64,000 nt of DNA, taken from Pseudomonas sp. UBA4194 (GTDB lineage Bacteria > Pseudomonadota > Gammaproteobacteria > Pseudomonadales > Pseudomonadaceae). Shown piece by piece: positions 1-7,920 of the stretch. The stretch is taken from the NCBI RefSeq assembly GCF_002379585.1, contig NZ_DFUE01000043.1, positions 8,960-72,959 on the forward strand, in the 5' to 3' direction. The notes beneath the pieces were generated by a model, which was not told the DNA's origin, did no database searches, and saw only the letters and a list, made by a program, of their open reading frames with translations. Position 1 is the stretch's first letter. Each line of letters begins with the position of its first letter. The position numbers and the translations under genes were made by a program.

Positions 1-12
1 GTAAGCCGCGTC
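1..12 (+). repeat. Partial REP palindrome at window edge
   Basis: The first 12 bases match the right half of the REP sequence repeated elsewhere in the window (GTAGCAGCGGCGTAAGCC type). The left half lies outside the window. Confidence 0.7.
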
Positions 13-31
13 ATGGGAATACCGCGGCCTA

Positions 32-910
32 TCAATCTGACCGCGGTGCGGGGCAGTGTTCGATCAGGAGTTCGGTGAGCAGGCGGATCTTGCGGGGTGG
101 GTGCTGGCCTGGGGGGCGGATGACGTAGGCGGCGGCGGGGGGTAGTGGGTATTGCGTCATGATCGGGACCAACGCTCCGCTGGCGACGTGCTCGTCGGTG
201 ATCCAATCGGGCAGGTAGGCAACGCCAAGCCCGGCGATGGCGGCGCAGAGCAGCGCGGTGCCATTGTCCGCCTTGAAGGTGCCCTGGGGGTGCACAGTGA
301 CGGTGGCGTCGCCGTCCATGAACATCCAGGATTCCGTGCCTTGCATCAAGGCCTGATGGGCGACGAGTTCATCGGGGCTCTCGGGTGCACCGTGGGCCTG
401 GATATAGGCTGGGCTGGCGACCAGTTTTCCCTGAATGGGGCCGATGCACCGGGCGATCATGTCTGAGTCCTGCAGGTAGCCCACCCGTATGGCGCAGTCG
501 TAACCCTCGGCGATCAGGTCGACGAAACGATCGCTGTAATGGGTGTAAATGTGCAACCTGGGATAGCGGCGGGCCATTTCCGCCAGGATCGGCGCGAAGT
601 GGGTCGGGCCGAAGGTTAGCGGCGCGGAGAGGCGCAGGCGTCCGCAGAGCTCACCGGCAGGCAGGATCGCCTCGCGGGCCATTTCGATCTCGGCGCAGGC
701 CCTGACGGCATGCTCGCGAAAAGCGATGCCTGCTTGGGTGAGCGCGGCACCACGGGTGGAGCGCGCCATCAGCTGCACCCCCAGCTCTGCCTCCAGCCGG
801 GCGAGGCGTCGGCTGATGATCGACTTGGACACCCCCAACCGCACGGCGGCGCGTGACAGGCCTCCGGCATCGGCAACCTCGACGAAGGTTTGAAGCTCTT
901 CCATGTCCAT
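32..910 (-). CDS. LysR-family transcriptional regulator
   Basis: A 292-residue LysR regulator. An N-terminal winged helix-turn-helix (MDMEELQTFVEVADAGGLSR onward, with the RLGVSKSIISRRLARLE helix) is followed by a substrate-binding domain of the CrgA/AaeR type. The reading frame stays open upstream to 1045, but the canonical LysR N-terminus begins at the ATG at 910, so I use that start. It is divergent from the YcaC-like hydrolase at 1171 and probably controls the hydrolase-pirin pair, as LysR proteins usually act on the neighbouring divergent gene. The inducer is unknown. Confidence 0.9.
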   Translation of the reverse strand: MDMEELQTFVEVADAGGLSRAAVRLGVSKSIISRRLARLEAELGVQLMARSTRGAALTQAGIAFREHAVRACAEIEMAREAILPAGELCGRLRLSAPLTFGPTHFAPILAEMARRYPRLHIYTHYSDRFVDLIAEGYDCAIRVGYLQDSDMIARCIGPIQGKLVASPAYIQAHGAPESPDELVAHQALMQGTESWMFMDGDATVTVHPQGTFKADNGTALLCAAIAGLGVAYLPDWITDEHVASGALVPIMTQYPLPPAAAYVIRPPGQHPPRKIRLLTELLIEHCPAPRSD

Positions 911-1170
911 GCTCGTGTTCCTCGCTGCGCGACAAAACTGCCTACGCATACTAGGCCAAATAGGTGGGGCCTGAGCGCAGCTGGTCCGCTTTCCGGGTTG
1001 CGGCAGCATTCGGGCCACACTGCTGCGTTCCCCGTTGCGCAACACAGCTGATCACCCGTCGCTACTACCGCCTTGCCCGTTGCAACTGCACAGTGCTGTT
1101 CGAGCCACCGCGCCGCCGGTGCCGGTGGCCTGAATTCGATCCCACTCATCACAGCACACAGGATGAACCC

Positions 1171-1824
1171 ATGACTTTTCGCAACGGCCTTGCCTCGCTC
1201 CTTCGCCCTGAAGATTCAGTATTGGTTCTGATCGACCACCAACCTTACCAACTGACCAACCTCAACAGCCATGAGCCGCAGATGGTGGTCAACAACGCCG
1301 CCGCGCTGGCCAAGGCCGCCAAGGTGTTTGGCGTACCGACCATTATGACCAGCGTGATCGCCGAGCGCGGCGGGTTGATCTTTGCGCAGATCACCGACGT
1401 GTTCCCCGGCCAGGAGGTCATTGACCGGACCTTCATCAACACCTGGGAAGATCCAAAAGTGGTGGACGCCGTCAAAGCCACCGGACGCAAGCAACTGGTT
1501 ATCGCAGGCCTGTGGACCGAAATCTGCGTGGCCATGCCGGTGATTCAAGCGCTGGGAGAAGGCTGGGACGTGACGGTGATCACCGATGCATCGGGTGGGG
1601 TTTCCGTGGAGGCCCATCAGTTGGCGGTCCAGCGTATGATCGGCGCAGGGGCAAACATGATGACCTGGCTGGCGTTGGCTGCCGAATGGCAGCGCGATTG
1701 GGCCCGGGTTGAAACGGCTGCCGGGCTGACGGAGGTGCTTGTGCAGCACGCCGCTGGCAGTGGGATTGCCTATCTGTGGGAGCAGCAACTGCTCAACACG
1801 CCCGTACCCGCCGGCGAAGCGTAG
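1171..1824 (+). CDS. YcaC-like isochorismatase-family hydrolase
   Basis: A 217-residue cysteine hydrolase of the isochorismatase superfamily, closest in layout to YcaC. The N-terminal strand carries the conserved Asp (VLVLIDHQPYQ) and the nucleophile Cys sits in the GLWTEICVAMP segment. The usual active-site Lys region is replaced by DRTFINTWEDP, as in YcaC-type proteins. The start follows an AGGAT ribosome-binding site; an upstream in-frame extension is not family-like. The pirin gene follows after 33 bp, so they are probably one transcript. The natural substrate of this group is not established. Confidence 0.85.
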   Translation: MTFRNGLASLLRPEDSVLVLIDHQPYQLTNLNSHEPQMVVNNAAALAKAAKVFGVPTIMTSVIAERGGLIFAQITDVFPGQEVIDRTFINTWEDPKVVDAVKATGRKQLVIAGLWTEICVAMPVIQALGEGWDVTVITDASGGVSVEAHQLAVQRMIGAGANMMTWLALAAEWQRDWARVETAAGLTEVLVQHAAGSGIAYLWEQQLLNTPVPAGEA

Positions 1825-1857
1825 GCTGAGCGGGCGATCACACACTGGAGAGCCGAC

Positions 1858-2718
1858 ATGATTGAAATGGTCATCGAGCAGCGCCGGCGCAAGCTCAGCG
1901 AGCACTTTGAAATTGGCCGCGTGTTGCCGTTCGCCAAGCGGCGGATGGTAGGCCCGTTCATTTTCTTCGACCATATCGGGCCGCTGGACCTGGCGCCTGG
2001 GGTGAATCGCAGCATCGATGTTCGGCCGCATCCGCACATCGGGCTGGCCACGGTGACCTACCTGTTCGCCGGCGAAATCATGCACCGCGATAGCCTGGGT
2101 TACGAACAGCCGATTCGGCCCAACGAGGTCAATTGGATGACGGCCGGTCGCGGTATCACCCATAGCGAACGGTTCGAGCGTGCGCGAGCTCAGGGTGATC
2201 ATTTACATGGCATCCAGGCGTGGGTCGCCCTGCCGACCGAAAGCGAGGAAATCGCACCCAGCTTTTCCCACCACCACGGCAGTGAGTTGCCCAGCTGGAA
2301 CGAGGCCGGCGTGGTGGGGCAGCTCATTGCTGGCAGCGCCTATGGCCTGACGGCCGGGGCGAAGACGCATTCGCCGCTGTTCTATGCCCATCTGGATATG
2401 CTGCCGGGCGCCACGGCGGAAATTCCCGGCGGGCACAAGGAGCGGGCGCTGTATATCGCAACCGGTGCAGTGGAGCTGGACGGTACCCGGCATGAGAGCG
2501 GCAGGATGCTGGTGCTGGGGCCCACGGCGTCGCGGGTTAGAGCACTGGAACGGGCCACCGTGATGGTGCTCGGCGGCGAGCCGGTGGGCGAGCGCTTCCT
2601 GTTGTGGAATTTCGTGTCCTCCTCCAAAGACCGTCTCGCCCAGGCCGCCGCAGATTGGAGCGCAGGCAGAATGAAACTCCCCGACGCCGACGACCAGGAA
2701 TTCGTCCCCCCCCCGTAG
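1858..2718 (+). CDS. Pirin-family protein
   Basis: A 286-residue bicupin of the pirin family. The N-terminal metal site is recognisable: His residues in RPHPHIGLATVTYLF and the later GRGITHSER motif supply the His/His/His/Glu ligands. Some bacterial pirins oxidise quercetin-like flavonols and others act as regulators; nothing here decides between these. A GGAGAG ribosome-binding site precedes the ATG. The TAG stop codon lies inside a REP palindrome that begins at 2715. Confidence 0.88.
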   Translation: MIEMVIEQRRRKLSEHFEIGRVLPFAKRRMVGPFIFFDHIGPLDLAPGVNRSIDVRPHPHIGLATVTYLFAGEIMHRDSLGYEQPIRPNEVNWMTAGRGITHSERFERARAQGDHLHGIQAWVALPTESEEIAPSFSHHHGSELPSWNEAGVVGQLIAGSAYGLTAGAKTHSPLFYAHLDMLPGATAEIPGGHKERALYIATGAVELDGTRHESGRMLVLGPTASRVRALERATVMVLGGEPVGERFLLWNFVSSSKDRLAQAAADWSAGRMKLPDADDQEFVPPP

Positions 2719-2737
2719 CAGCGGCGTAAGCCGCGTC
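2715..2737 (+). repeat. REP palindrome supplying the pirin stop codon
   Basis: A 23-base REP starting GTAGCAGCGGCGTAAGCC. Its second to fourth bases (TAG) are the stop codon of the pirin gene. It faces a second inverted copy at 2795, forming a REP pair between the convergent pirin and paaX genes. Confidence 0.92.
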
Positions 2738-2794
2738 ATCAGGCTCAAGCTGATTCGAGAGGGGGCGTAGCGTGTCAGGGGATGGTGAGGAGCT

Positions 2795-2817
2795 GACGCG
2801 GCTTACGCCGCTGCTAC
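2795..2817 (-). repeat. REP palindrome supplying the paaX stop codon
   Basis: An inverted copy of the REP at 2715. Read on the minus strand, its TAG is the stop codon of paaX (2814-2816). Confidence 0.92.
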
Positions 2818-3734
2818 AGGCCGCCGAAGCGTTGGTAGAAGCTGGGGGCGGCTTCGGGCAGGGGGCCGTCGGCGGTTTCCATGACGGTGGCCAGCCATTG
2901 TTCGGCAGGGGCGTAGACCTGACGGTAGATGTTGCGGCACAGCTGCCGTGCTGCCCTGCCCTCCCAATCCGCCGGCAACAGCTCGTCGGGCAGTTGCGGA
3001 TCGCGCAGCAGCAAGCGTCGATACTCGTGAATCAACAGCAATCTCACCAGCAGGCATTCTTCAGGATCCAGGTTGTCACGCCCGCGCAGCGCCTGCCACA
3101 AAGGGCGGAACAACTGGATGAACTCACCGTAATGCGCCGACAGGGCCTCGATGCTCCAGGTCTCGCGCACCTGTTCCTGCAAGGCCCCCACGCTCACATC
3201 GCCCTGGGGCTTGGTTTCAAACACGATCGTGTCATCCAGCACGCCTTGGTCGGCGAGGCTGGCGTTGACGTCGGCGCGGTCGCTGCGCGGGCAGGCGAGC
3301 AGGGTTGGGGAGATGGCGCCGAAGCCTTGCCATTCCAACTCTTCACGCACCGACTTGCGTTTGGCCGGTGACAGTTGGGTCAGAATGACCATGCACCAAC
3401 TGCCGTCCCAGGCAGGTAACGTCGAGCTGTAAACGCGCTTGAGGGCCTGATCGAAGCGGCGGCGGCCAACGGCGGTCAGGCTGTAGTAACTGCGCCGGCC
3501 GACTTTTTCGGCGCTCAGCCAGTCCTCTTTGCTCAAGCGGAAAATGGACGTACGAATCAGCCGCTCGTTGATGCCCATGGGTTCCAGAATGCGAATCAGG
3601 CTGCCCAGCCACACCGTGCCGCCATGGGGCTCGATGGCGTCACCGTACAAGGTCACGATCAATGAGCTGGCGCGGATGGGTGTCTGTTCCTGGAAACGGG
3701 TAATCAAGGCATCGAGCGGCGTGAGGGACGACAT
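2814..3734 (-). CDS. paaX: Phenylacetate catabolon repressor PaaX
   Basis: A 306-residue PaaX, the usual length of the family. The start MSSLTPLDALITRFQEQ is followed by the winged-helix region with SSLIVTLYGDAIEPHGG and RTSIFRLSKEDWL, both typical of PaaX. In known systems PaaX represses the paa genes and is released by phenylacetyl-CoA. The frame is open upstream to 3893, but the ATG at 3734 gives the family N-terminus. It lies 56 bp downstream of paaY on the same strand, so the two are likely co-transcribed from the paaY promoter, which carries a candidate PaaX box (autoregulation). The stop codon lies in a REP. Confidence 0.95.
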   Translation of the reverse strand: MSSLTPLDALITRFQEQTPIRASSLIVTLYGDAIEPHGGTVWLGSLIRILEPMGINERLIRTSIFRLSKEDWLSAEKVGRRSYYSLTAVGRRRFDQALKRVYSSTLPAWDGSWCMVILTQLSPAKRKSVREELEWQGFGAISPTLLACPRSDRADVNASLADQGVLDDTIVFETKPQGDVSVGALQEQVRETWSIEALSAHYGEFIQLFRPLWQALRGRDNLDPEECLLVRLLLIHEYRRLLLRDPQLPDELLPADWEGRAARQLCRNIYRQVYAPAEQWLATVMETADGPLPEAAPSFYQRFGGL

Positions 3735-3790
3735 TGGCTGTCCGTGCGGAGAAAAAACGAAATATACCTGCAGACCGTGCTTCCTGACCA

Positions 3791-4387
3791 TCAACCGCCG
3801 CTGTGCTTGGGCCGAAAGCCAGAGTCGGCATGCCGTGGGCGGTGGCTTTCGACGGCGGCCAAGGGTGCGCACTCCTGCATGTCTTGCAGGCACTGTCGGG
3901 CCAGGGATTGATACTCGCGGGTGCCCGCCAGCTTCCAGGCGACTTCCTCGTCGGTCAATTCACGCTTGACCTGTGCAGGCGCGCCCATCACCAGCGATTG
4001 TGCCGGACAACTGAAACCAGCCTTGACGAAGGCCGTTGCGGAAACGAATGAGCGCGCGGCGATATGGGCGTTGTCCATGACCACAGCATTCATGCCCACC
4101 AGCACATCCGCCCCGATGCGACAGCCGTGCAGCACCGCGCCGTGGCCGACATGGCCATTGCGTTCGACCACCGTGTCGCTGTCCGGGAAGCCATGCATCA
4201 CGCAGGTGTCCTGCAGGTTGGCGCCCTCCTCCAGCACGATGCGACCGAAGTCTCCGCGCAGGCTGGCGAGCGGGCCGACGTAGCAATGAGGGCCGACGAT
4301 GACGTCGCCGATCAGTACGGCGGTGGGGTGCACGTAGGCGCTGGGGTGGATGACCGGCGTCAGGCCGGCAAGTCGGTAGCAGGGCAT
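3791..4387 (-). CDS. paaY: Phenylacetic acid degradation protein PaaY (hexapeptide-repeat thioesterase)
   Basis: A 198-residue left-handed beta-helix protein of the gamma-carbonic-anhydrase-like group. Hexapeptide repeats are visible (VLIGDVIVGPHCYVGPLASL and HVGHGAVLHGCRIGADVLVG), with the metal-type His residues in VMHGFP and GHGAVLHG. PaaY is known as a CoA thioesterase that helps clear dead-end products of the phenylacetate pathway. A GAAGGAG ribosome-binding site precedes the ATG at 4387. It is divergent from paaF across a 312-bp regulatory region and is followed by paaX. Confidence 0.93.
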   Translation of the reverse strand: MPCYRLAGLTPVIHPSAYVHPTAVLIGDVIVGPHCYVGPLASLRGDFGRIVLEEGANLQDTCVMHGFPDSDTVVERNGHVGHGAVLHGCRIGADVLVGMNAVVMDNAHIAARSFVSATAFVKAGFSCPAQSLVMGAPAQVKRELTDEEVAWKLAGTREYQSLARQCLQDMQECAPLAAVESHRPRHADSGFRPKHSGG

Positions 4388-4432
4388 GGGCGGGAGCTCC
4401 TTCGAAGCTTTTATAACGATTATTTTCTCGTA

Positions 4433-4463
4433 GATATATTTTTTTGTATCACATACCTATCAA
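4433..4463 (-). promoter_or_regulatory. paaYX promoter with candidate PaaX box
   Basis: On the minus strand, TTGATA (4458-4463) serves as -35 and an AT-rich TATATC or ATATAT (about 4433-4439) as -10. Between them lies GTGATACA (4445-4452), the reverse of the TGTATCAC box shared with the paaF and paaA promoters. It resembles the TGATTC core reported for the E. coli PaaX operator. Assignment to PaaX is inference from position and recurrence. Confidence 0.55.
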
Positions 4464-4593
4464 TCACGCCAGTCCGCAGGAAACGCCTGGCTGTGCTAAG
4501 CACTTCTATTAATAAGCGCTTATAGGATCAGCGCACTACTGCGAATACCAGGACGCCAACCCTGATATTAGGACACCTGAAACAAATTCAATA

Positions 4594-4624
4594 TTGATTT
4601 AATGTATCACTTTGGGCCTATACT
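4594..4624 (+). promoter_or_regulatory. paaF promoter with candidate PaaX box
   Basis: TTGATT (4594-4599) and TATACT (4619-4624) form a sigma-70-like promoter with a long 19-bp spacer. TGTATCAC (4603-4610) lies inside the spacer, a position suited to repression. The paaF start codon is 76 bp downstream. Confidence 0.55.
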
Positions 4625-4699
4625 GCGGACAGTGGCCACCTCGGCCGGACAATAACAAGCTCGCCCCGATGCCGAGCCCCCTCCATGAGGAACCGTGTC

Positions 4700-5470
4700 A
4701 TGCCGCAGCTGCTAACGGTCCAGGTACTGGACGCCGTGCGCCTGATCACCCTGCAACGCCCCGAAGCCCTCAATGCGCTCAATACCCAACTGTTGGCCGA
4801 ACTGGCCGCGCAACTGGGCGAGGCCGACGCAGACGTGCAAACCCGCGCCGTGGTGATCACCGGCAATGCCCGTGCATTCGCCGCCGGGGCCGACATCAAC
4901 GAAATGGCCGAGCGCGATCTGGTCGGCATCCTCAACGACCCGCGGGCCGCCTCATGGCAACGCATCGGCGCCTTCGGCAAACCGCTGATCGCCGCCGTCA
5001 ACGGTTATGCGCTGGGCGGCGGCTGTGAGCTGGCGATGCACGCCGATATCCTCCTGGCCGGCGAAGGCGCGCTGTTTGGCCAACCGGAAATCAACCTGGG
5101 CATCATGCCCGGCGCCGGCGGCACCCAGCGGCTGCTGCGCGCGGTGGGCAAGTCCTTGGCCATGCAGATGGTGTTGACCGGTGAGCCGATCAGCGCGCGG
5201 CAGGCACAGCAGGCGGGCTTGGTCAGTGAAGTTACGCCACCTGAATTGACCGTCGAGCGCGCACTGGCCATTGCCCAACAGATTGCTGCCAAGGCGCCCC
5301 TGGCCGTGCGCCTGGCCAAGGAGGCACTGCTCAAGGCTCAGGACATGGATCTGGCCAGCGGTCTGCGCTTGGAGCGCCATGCCTTCACGCTACTGGCCGG
5401 CACTCAAGATCGCGCGGAGGGCATCCAGGCGTTTCAGCAAAAGCGCCGACCGCGCTTCACCGGTGCATAA
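4700..5470 (+). CDS. paaF: 2,3-dehydroadipyl-CoA hydratase PaaF
   Basis: A 256-residue crotonase-family enzyme. The oxyanion-hole region (AFAAGADINEM) and the two catalytic glutamates expected of a true hydratase (about Glu110 in GGGCE and Glu130 in FGQPEINLGIMPGAGG) are present. In phenylacetate catabolism PaaF hydrates 2,3-dehydroadipyl-CoA. The ATG at 4700 follows a GAGGA ribosome-binding site at 4686; the in-frame ATG at 4685 overlaps that site and is rejected. It is the first gene of the rightward paa operon. Confidence 0.93.
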   Translation: MPQLLTVQVLDAVRLITLQRPEALNALNTQLLAELAAQLGEADADVQTRAVVITGNARAFAAGADINEMAERDLVGILNDPRAASWQRIGAFGKPLIAAVNGYALGGGCELAMHADILLAGEGALFGQPEINLGIMPGAGGTQRLLRAVGKSLAMQMVLTGEPISARQAQQAGLVSEVTPPELTVERALAIAQQIAAKAPLAVRLAKEALLKAQDMDLASGLRLERHAFTLLAGTQDRAEGIQAFQQKRRPRFTGA

Positions 5471-5495
5471 CCTGAACAATAAGAGGCTACTTGCC

Positions 5496-6287
5496 ATGAC
5501 GTTTGACACAGTCCTGTTTTCCATCGAGCAAGGCGTGGCGTTGCTCAGTCTGAACCGTCCCGACCAGCTCAACAGCTTCAATACGCAAATGCACGGCGAG
5601 GTGCGCGAAGCGCTGCAGCGGATACGCCAACGCAGCGATGTGCGAGTGCTGCTGCTCACAGCTGAAGGCCGTGGCTTTTGCGCGGGGCAAGACCTGTCTG
5701 ACCGGCAGGTTGCACCGGGCGCGGCCATGCCGGATCTGGGCGAATCCATCGAAAAATTCTACAACCCGTTGGTACGCGCCTTGCGCGATCTGCCGATGCC
5801 GGTCATTTGCGCGGTGAATGGCGTGGCAGCCGGCGCCGGGGCGAATTTGCCATTGGCCTGCGATCTGGTGATCGCGGCGCGCTCGGCCACTTTCATCCAG
5901 GCGTTCTGCAAGCTGGGACTGGTGCCGGATTCGGGGGGCACCTGGACCTTGCCACGGCTGGTGGGCATGGCGCGGGCCAAGCAGCTGGCGCTGCTGGGCG
6001 ATCGGTTGAGCGCCGAGCAGGCCGAACAATGGGGCCTGATCTATCAGTGCGTCAACGATGAAGCCCTGCGCGAAACCGCATTGCAGTTGGCCCGTCACCT
6101 CGCCACCCAACCCACCCGTGGCCTGGCCCTGATCAAGCGCGCGCTCAACGCCAGCTTCGACAACAGTTTCGATGAGCAACTGACGCTGGAGCGTGATCTG
6201 CAACGGCTGGCCGGGCGTACCGAGGACTACCGCGAGGGCGCCGCCGCCTTCATGGAAAAACGCACACCAACGTTCAAGGGGCACTGA
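5496..6287 (+). CDS. paaG: 1,2-epoxyphenylacetyl-CoA isomerase PaaG
   Basis: A 263-residue crotonase-superfamily isomerase. It has the GRGFCAGQDLSDR loop characteristic of PaaG and a catalytic Asp at about residue 145 (GLVPDSGGTW) in place of the hydratase glutamate. It isomerises ring-1,2-epoxyphenylacetyl-CoA to oxepin-CoA and also acts on a later beta,gamma-enoyl-CoA. It follows paaF after 25 bp. Confidence 0.94.
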   Translation: MTFDTVLFSIEQGVALLSLNRPDQLNSFNTQMHGEVREALQRIRQRSDVRVLLLTAEGRGFCAGQDLSDRQVAPGAAMPDLGESIEKFYNPLVRALRDLPMPVICAVNGVAAGAGANLPLACDLVIAARSATFIQAFCKLGLVPDSGGTWTLPRLVGMARAKQLALLGDRLSAEQAEQWGLIYQCVNDEALRETALQLARHLATQPTRGLALIKRALNASFDNSFDEQLTLERDLQRLAGRTEDYREGAAAFMEKRTPTFKGH

Positions 6288-6290
6288 GTC

Positions 6291-7805
6291 ATGGCCGCAC
6301 TTTCCATCCATGCCGGCGTAGCCGGGATCGGCGCAGGCGCCATGGGCGCTGGTATCGCCCAGGTGGCGGCGCAAGCCGGGCATTCGGTCAAGCTGTTCGA
6401 CACTCGCCCCGGCGCCGCCGCCCAGGCCATCGCTGGCATTGCCCAGCAACTGGGCAAGCGGGTCGCCGCAGGCAAGCTCGGCGAAGCCGCCTGCAGCGCG
6501 TGCCTGGGCAACCTGCAAGTGGCTGACCGCCTGGAGCAACTGGCCGACTGCGGCCTGATCATCGAAGCCATCGTCGAGCAACTCGAGGCCAAGCGGGAGC
6601 TGTTCAACGCGCTGGAGGCTCTGTGTCGACCCGACTGCATCCTGGCCAGCAACACCTCATCGCTATCGATCACCGCCCTGGCGGCTCATTTGCAGCATCC
6701 CGAGCGGATGGCCGGGCTGCACTTCTTCAACCCGGCCCCGGTGATGGCGCTGGTGGAGGTGGTCAGCGGTCTGGCCACCGACGCGCGGGTAGCCGACACG
6801 CTCTGTGAAACGGCACTCAGCTGGGGCAAGCAACCGGTCCGCACCCAGTCCACTCCAGGCTTCATCGTCAACCGGGTGGCGCGGCCCTTCTATGCCGAGA
6901 GCTTGCGCCTGCTGCAGGAAGGCGCGGCCGATTGCGCCACACTCGATGCCCTGCTGCGCGATGCCGGCGGCTTTCGTATGGGCGCGTTCGAGCTGACCGA
7001 CCTGATCGGCCACGACGTCAACTACGCCGTCACCTGCTCGGTGTTCGATGCCTACTATCACGACATGCGTTTTCAGCCGTCGCTGGTACAGAAGCAACTG
7101 GTAGACGCCGGTCGCCTGGGGCGCAAGAGTGGCCTTGGTTTCTACGACTACCGTGAGGGCGCCGAGCGACCCCGGCCCAGCGCCCTGGCCAGCGTTCAGC
7201 CGGCGCCCGCTGAGGTGGTGGCGCAAGGTTTGGGCACGGCACTCATGCCCTTGCTGCAGCGCCTGCGTGAATCGGGTATCACCGTCACCGAGGGGCCTGG
7301 CAGCGGCTTGCTGCGCATCGGCGAGGCCGTACTGGCACTGAGCGACGGGCGCATGGTTAGCCGCCGCGCCCGCGATGAGGGGCTGCGCAATCTGGTGCTG
7401 ATCGATCTGGCCCTGGATTACGCCAGTGCAACGCGCGCCGCCATCAGTTACAGCGACGACAACGATGCAGTGGGCGCGGTGGTGGCGCTGCTGGCCCACG
7501 TGGGCATCACCGCGTCCCGCCTCAGCGACACACCCGGTCTGCTGGTGCTGCGAACCGTGGTCATGCTCGCCAACGAAGGCGCGGATGCCGTGCTGCAAGG
7601 GGTAGCGAGCGCTGCCGACATCGACCTCGCCCTGTGCACCGGCGTCAACTATCCCAAAGGCCCTTTGGCTTGGGCCGACAGCCTTGGACTGGACACTGTG
7701 GTGCGAACGCTCGAACACCTTCAAGCGGCCTATGGCGAAGAGCGCTATCGCCCTTCGCTGTTGTTGCGCCGCTGTCTGGCCCAAGGCAGATCGCTGCATG
7801 CATGA
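6291..7805 (+). CDS. paaH: 3-hydroxyadipyl-CoA dehydrogenase PaaH
   Basis: A 504-residue 3-hydroxyacyl-CoA dehydrogenase. An N-terminal Rossmann fold (GAGAMGAGIAQ, about residues 14-24) leads to the conserved LASNTSSLSITALA and GLHFFNPAPVMALVEVV segments. A duplicated C-terminal domain with NEGADAVLQGVAS and CTGVNYPKGPLAW is typical of the long PaaH form. It oxidises 3-hydroxyadipyl-CoA to 3-oxoadipyl-CoA with NAD. It starts 3 bp after paaG. In relatives paaI and paaJ come next; here they do not. Confidence 0.94.
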   Translation: MAALSIHAGVAGIGAGAMGAGIAQVAAQAGHSVKLFDTRPGAAAQAIAGIAQQLGKRVAAGKLGEAACSACLGNLQVADRLEQLADCGLIIEAIVEQLEAKRELFNALEALCRPDCILASNTSSLSITALAAHLQHPERMAGLHFFNPAPVMALVEVVSGLATDARVADTLCETALSWGKQPVRTQSTPGFIVNRVARPFYAESLRLLQEGAADCATLDALLRDAGGFRMGAFELTDLIGHDVNYAVTCSVFDAYYHDMRFQPSLVQKQLVDAGRLGRKSGLGFYDYREGAERPRPSALASVQPAPAEVVAQGLGTALMPLLQRLRESGITVTEGPGSGLLRIGEAVLALSDGRMVSRRARDEGLRNLVLIDLALDYASATRAAISYSDDNDAVGAVVALLAHVGITASRLSDTPGLLVLRTVVMLANEGADAVLQGVASAADIDLALCTGVNYPKGPLAWADSLGLDTVVRTLEHLQAAYGEERYRPSLLLRRCLAQGRSLHA

Positions 7806-7920
7806 TTTCATCCACTGCCGGCTGGAACCCTGACAGGAAACACGCTTTGATCATCGAACGCCTCTAGAACGCTGTGCATTGAACCTGTGTGCCCGCCCAC
7901 AACAATAATCGAGCGAAGCC

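Larger units (their letters stand above)
4388..4699. promoter_or_regulatory. Divergent paaY/paaF control region
   Basis: A gene-free 312-bp interval between paaY and paaF. It holds one promoter in each direction, listed separately, and each contains a TGTATCAC box between its -35 and -10 hexamers. I saw no open frame with coding character here. Confidence 0.75.

Noticed and set aside
1216..2202. Long minus-strand open frame opposite the YcaC-like and pirin genes
   Set aside because: It is the antisense image of two well-supported genes, and its translation is rich in His, Gly and Gln without any domain.
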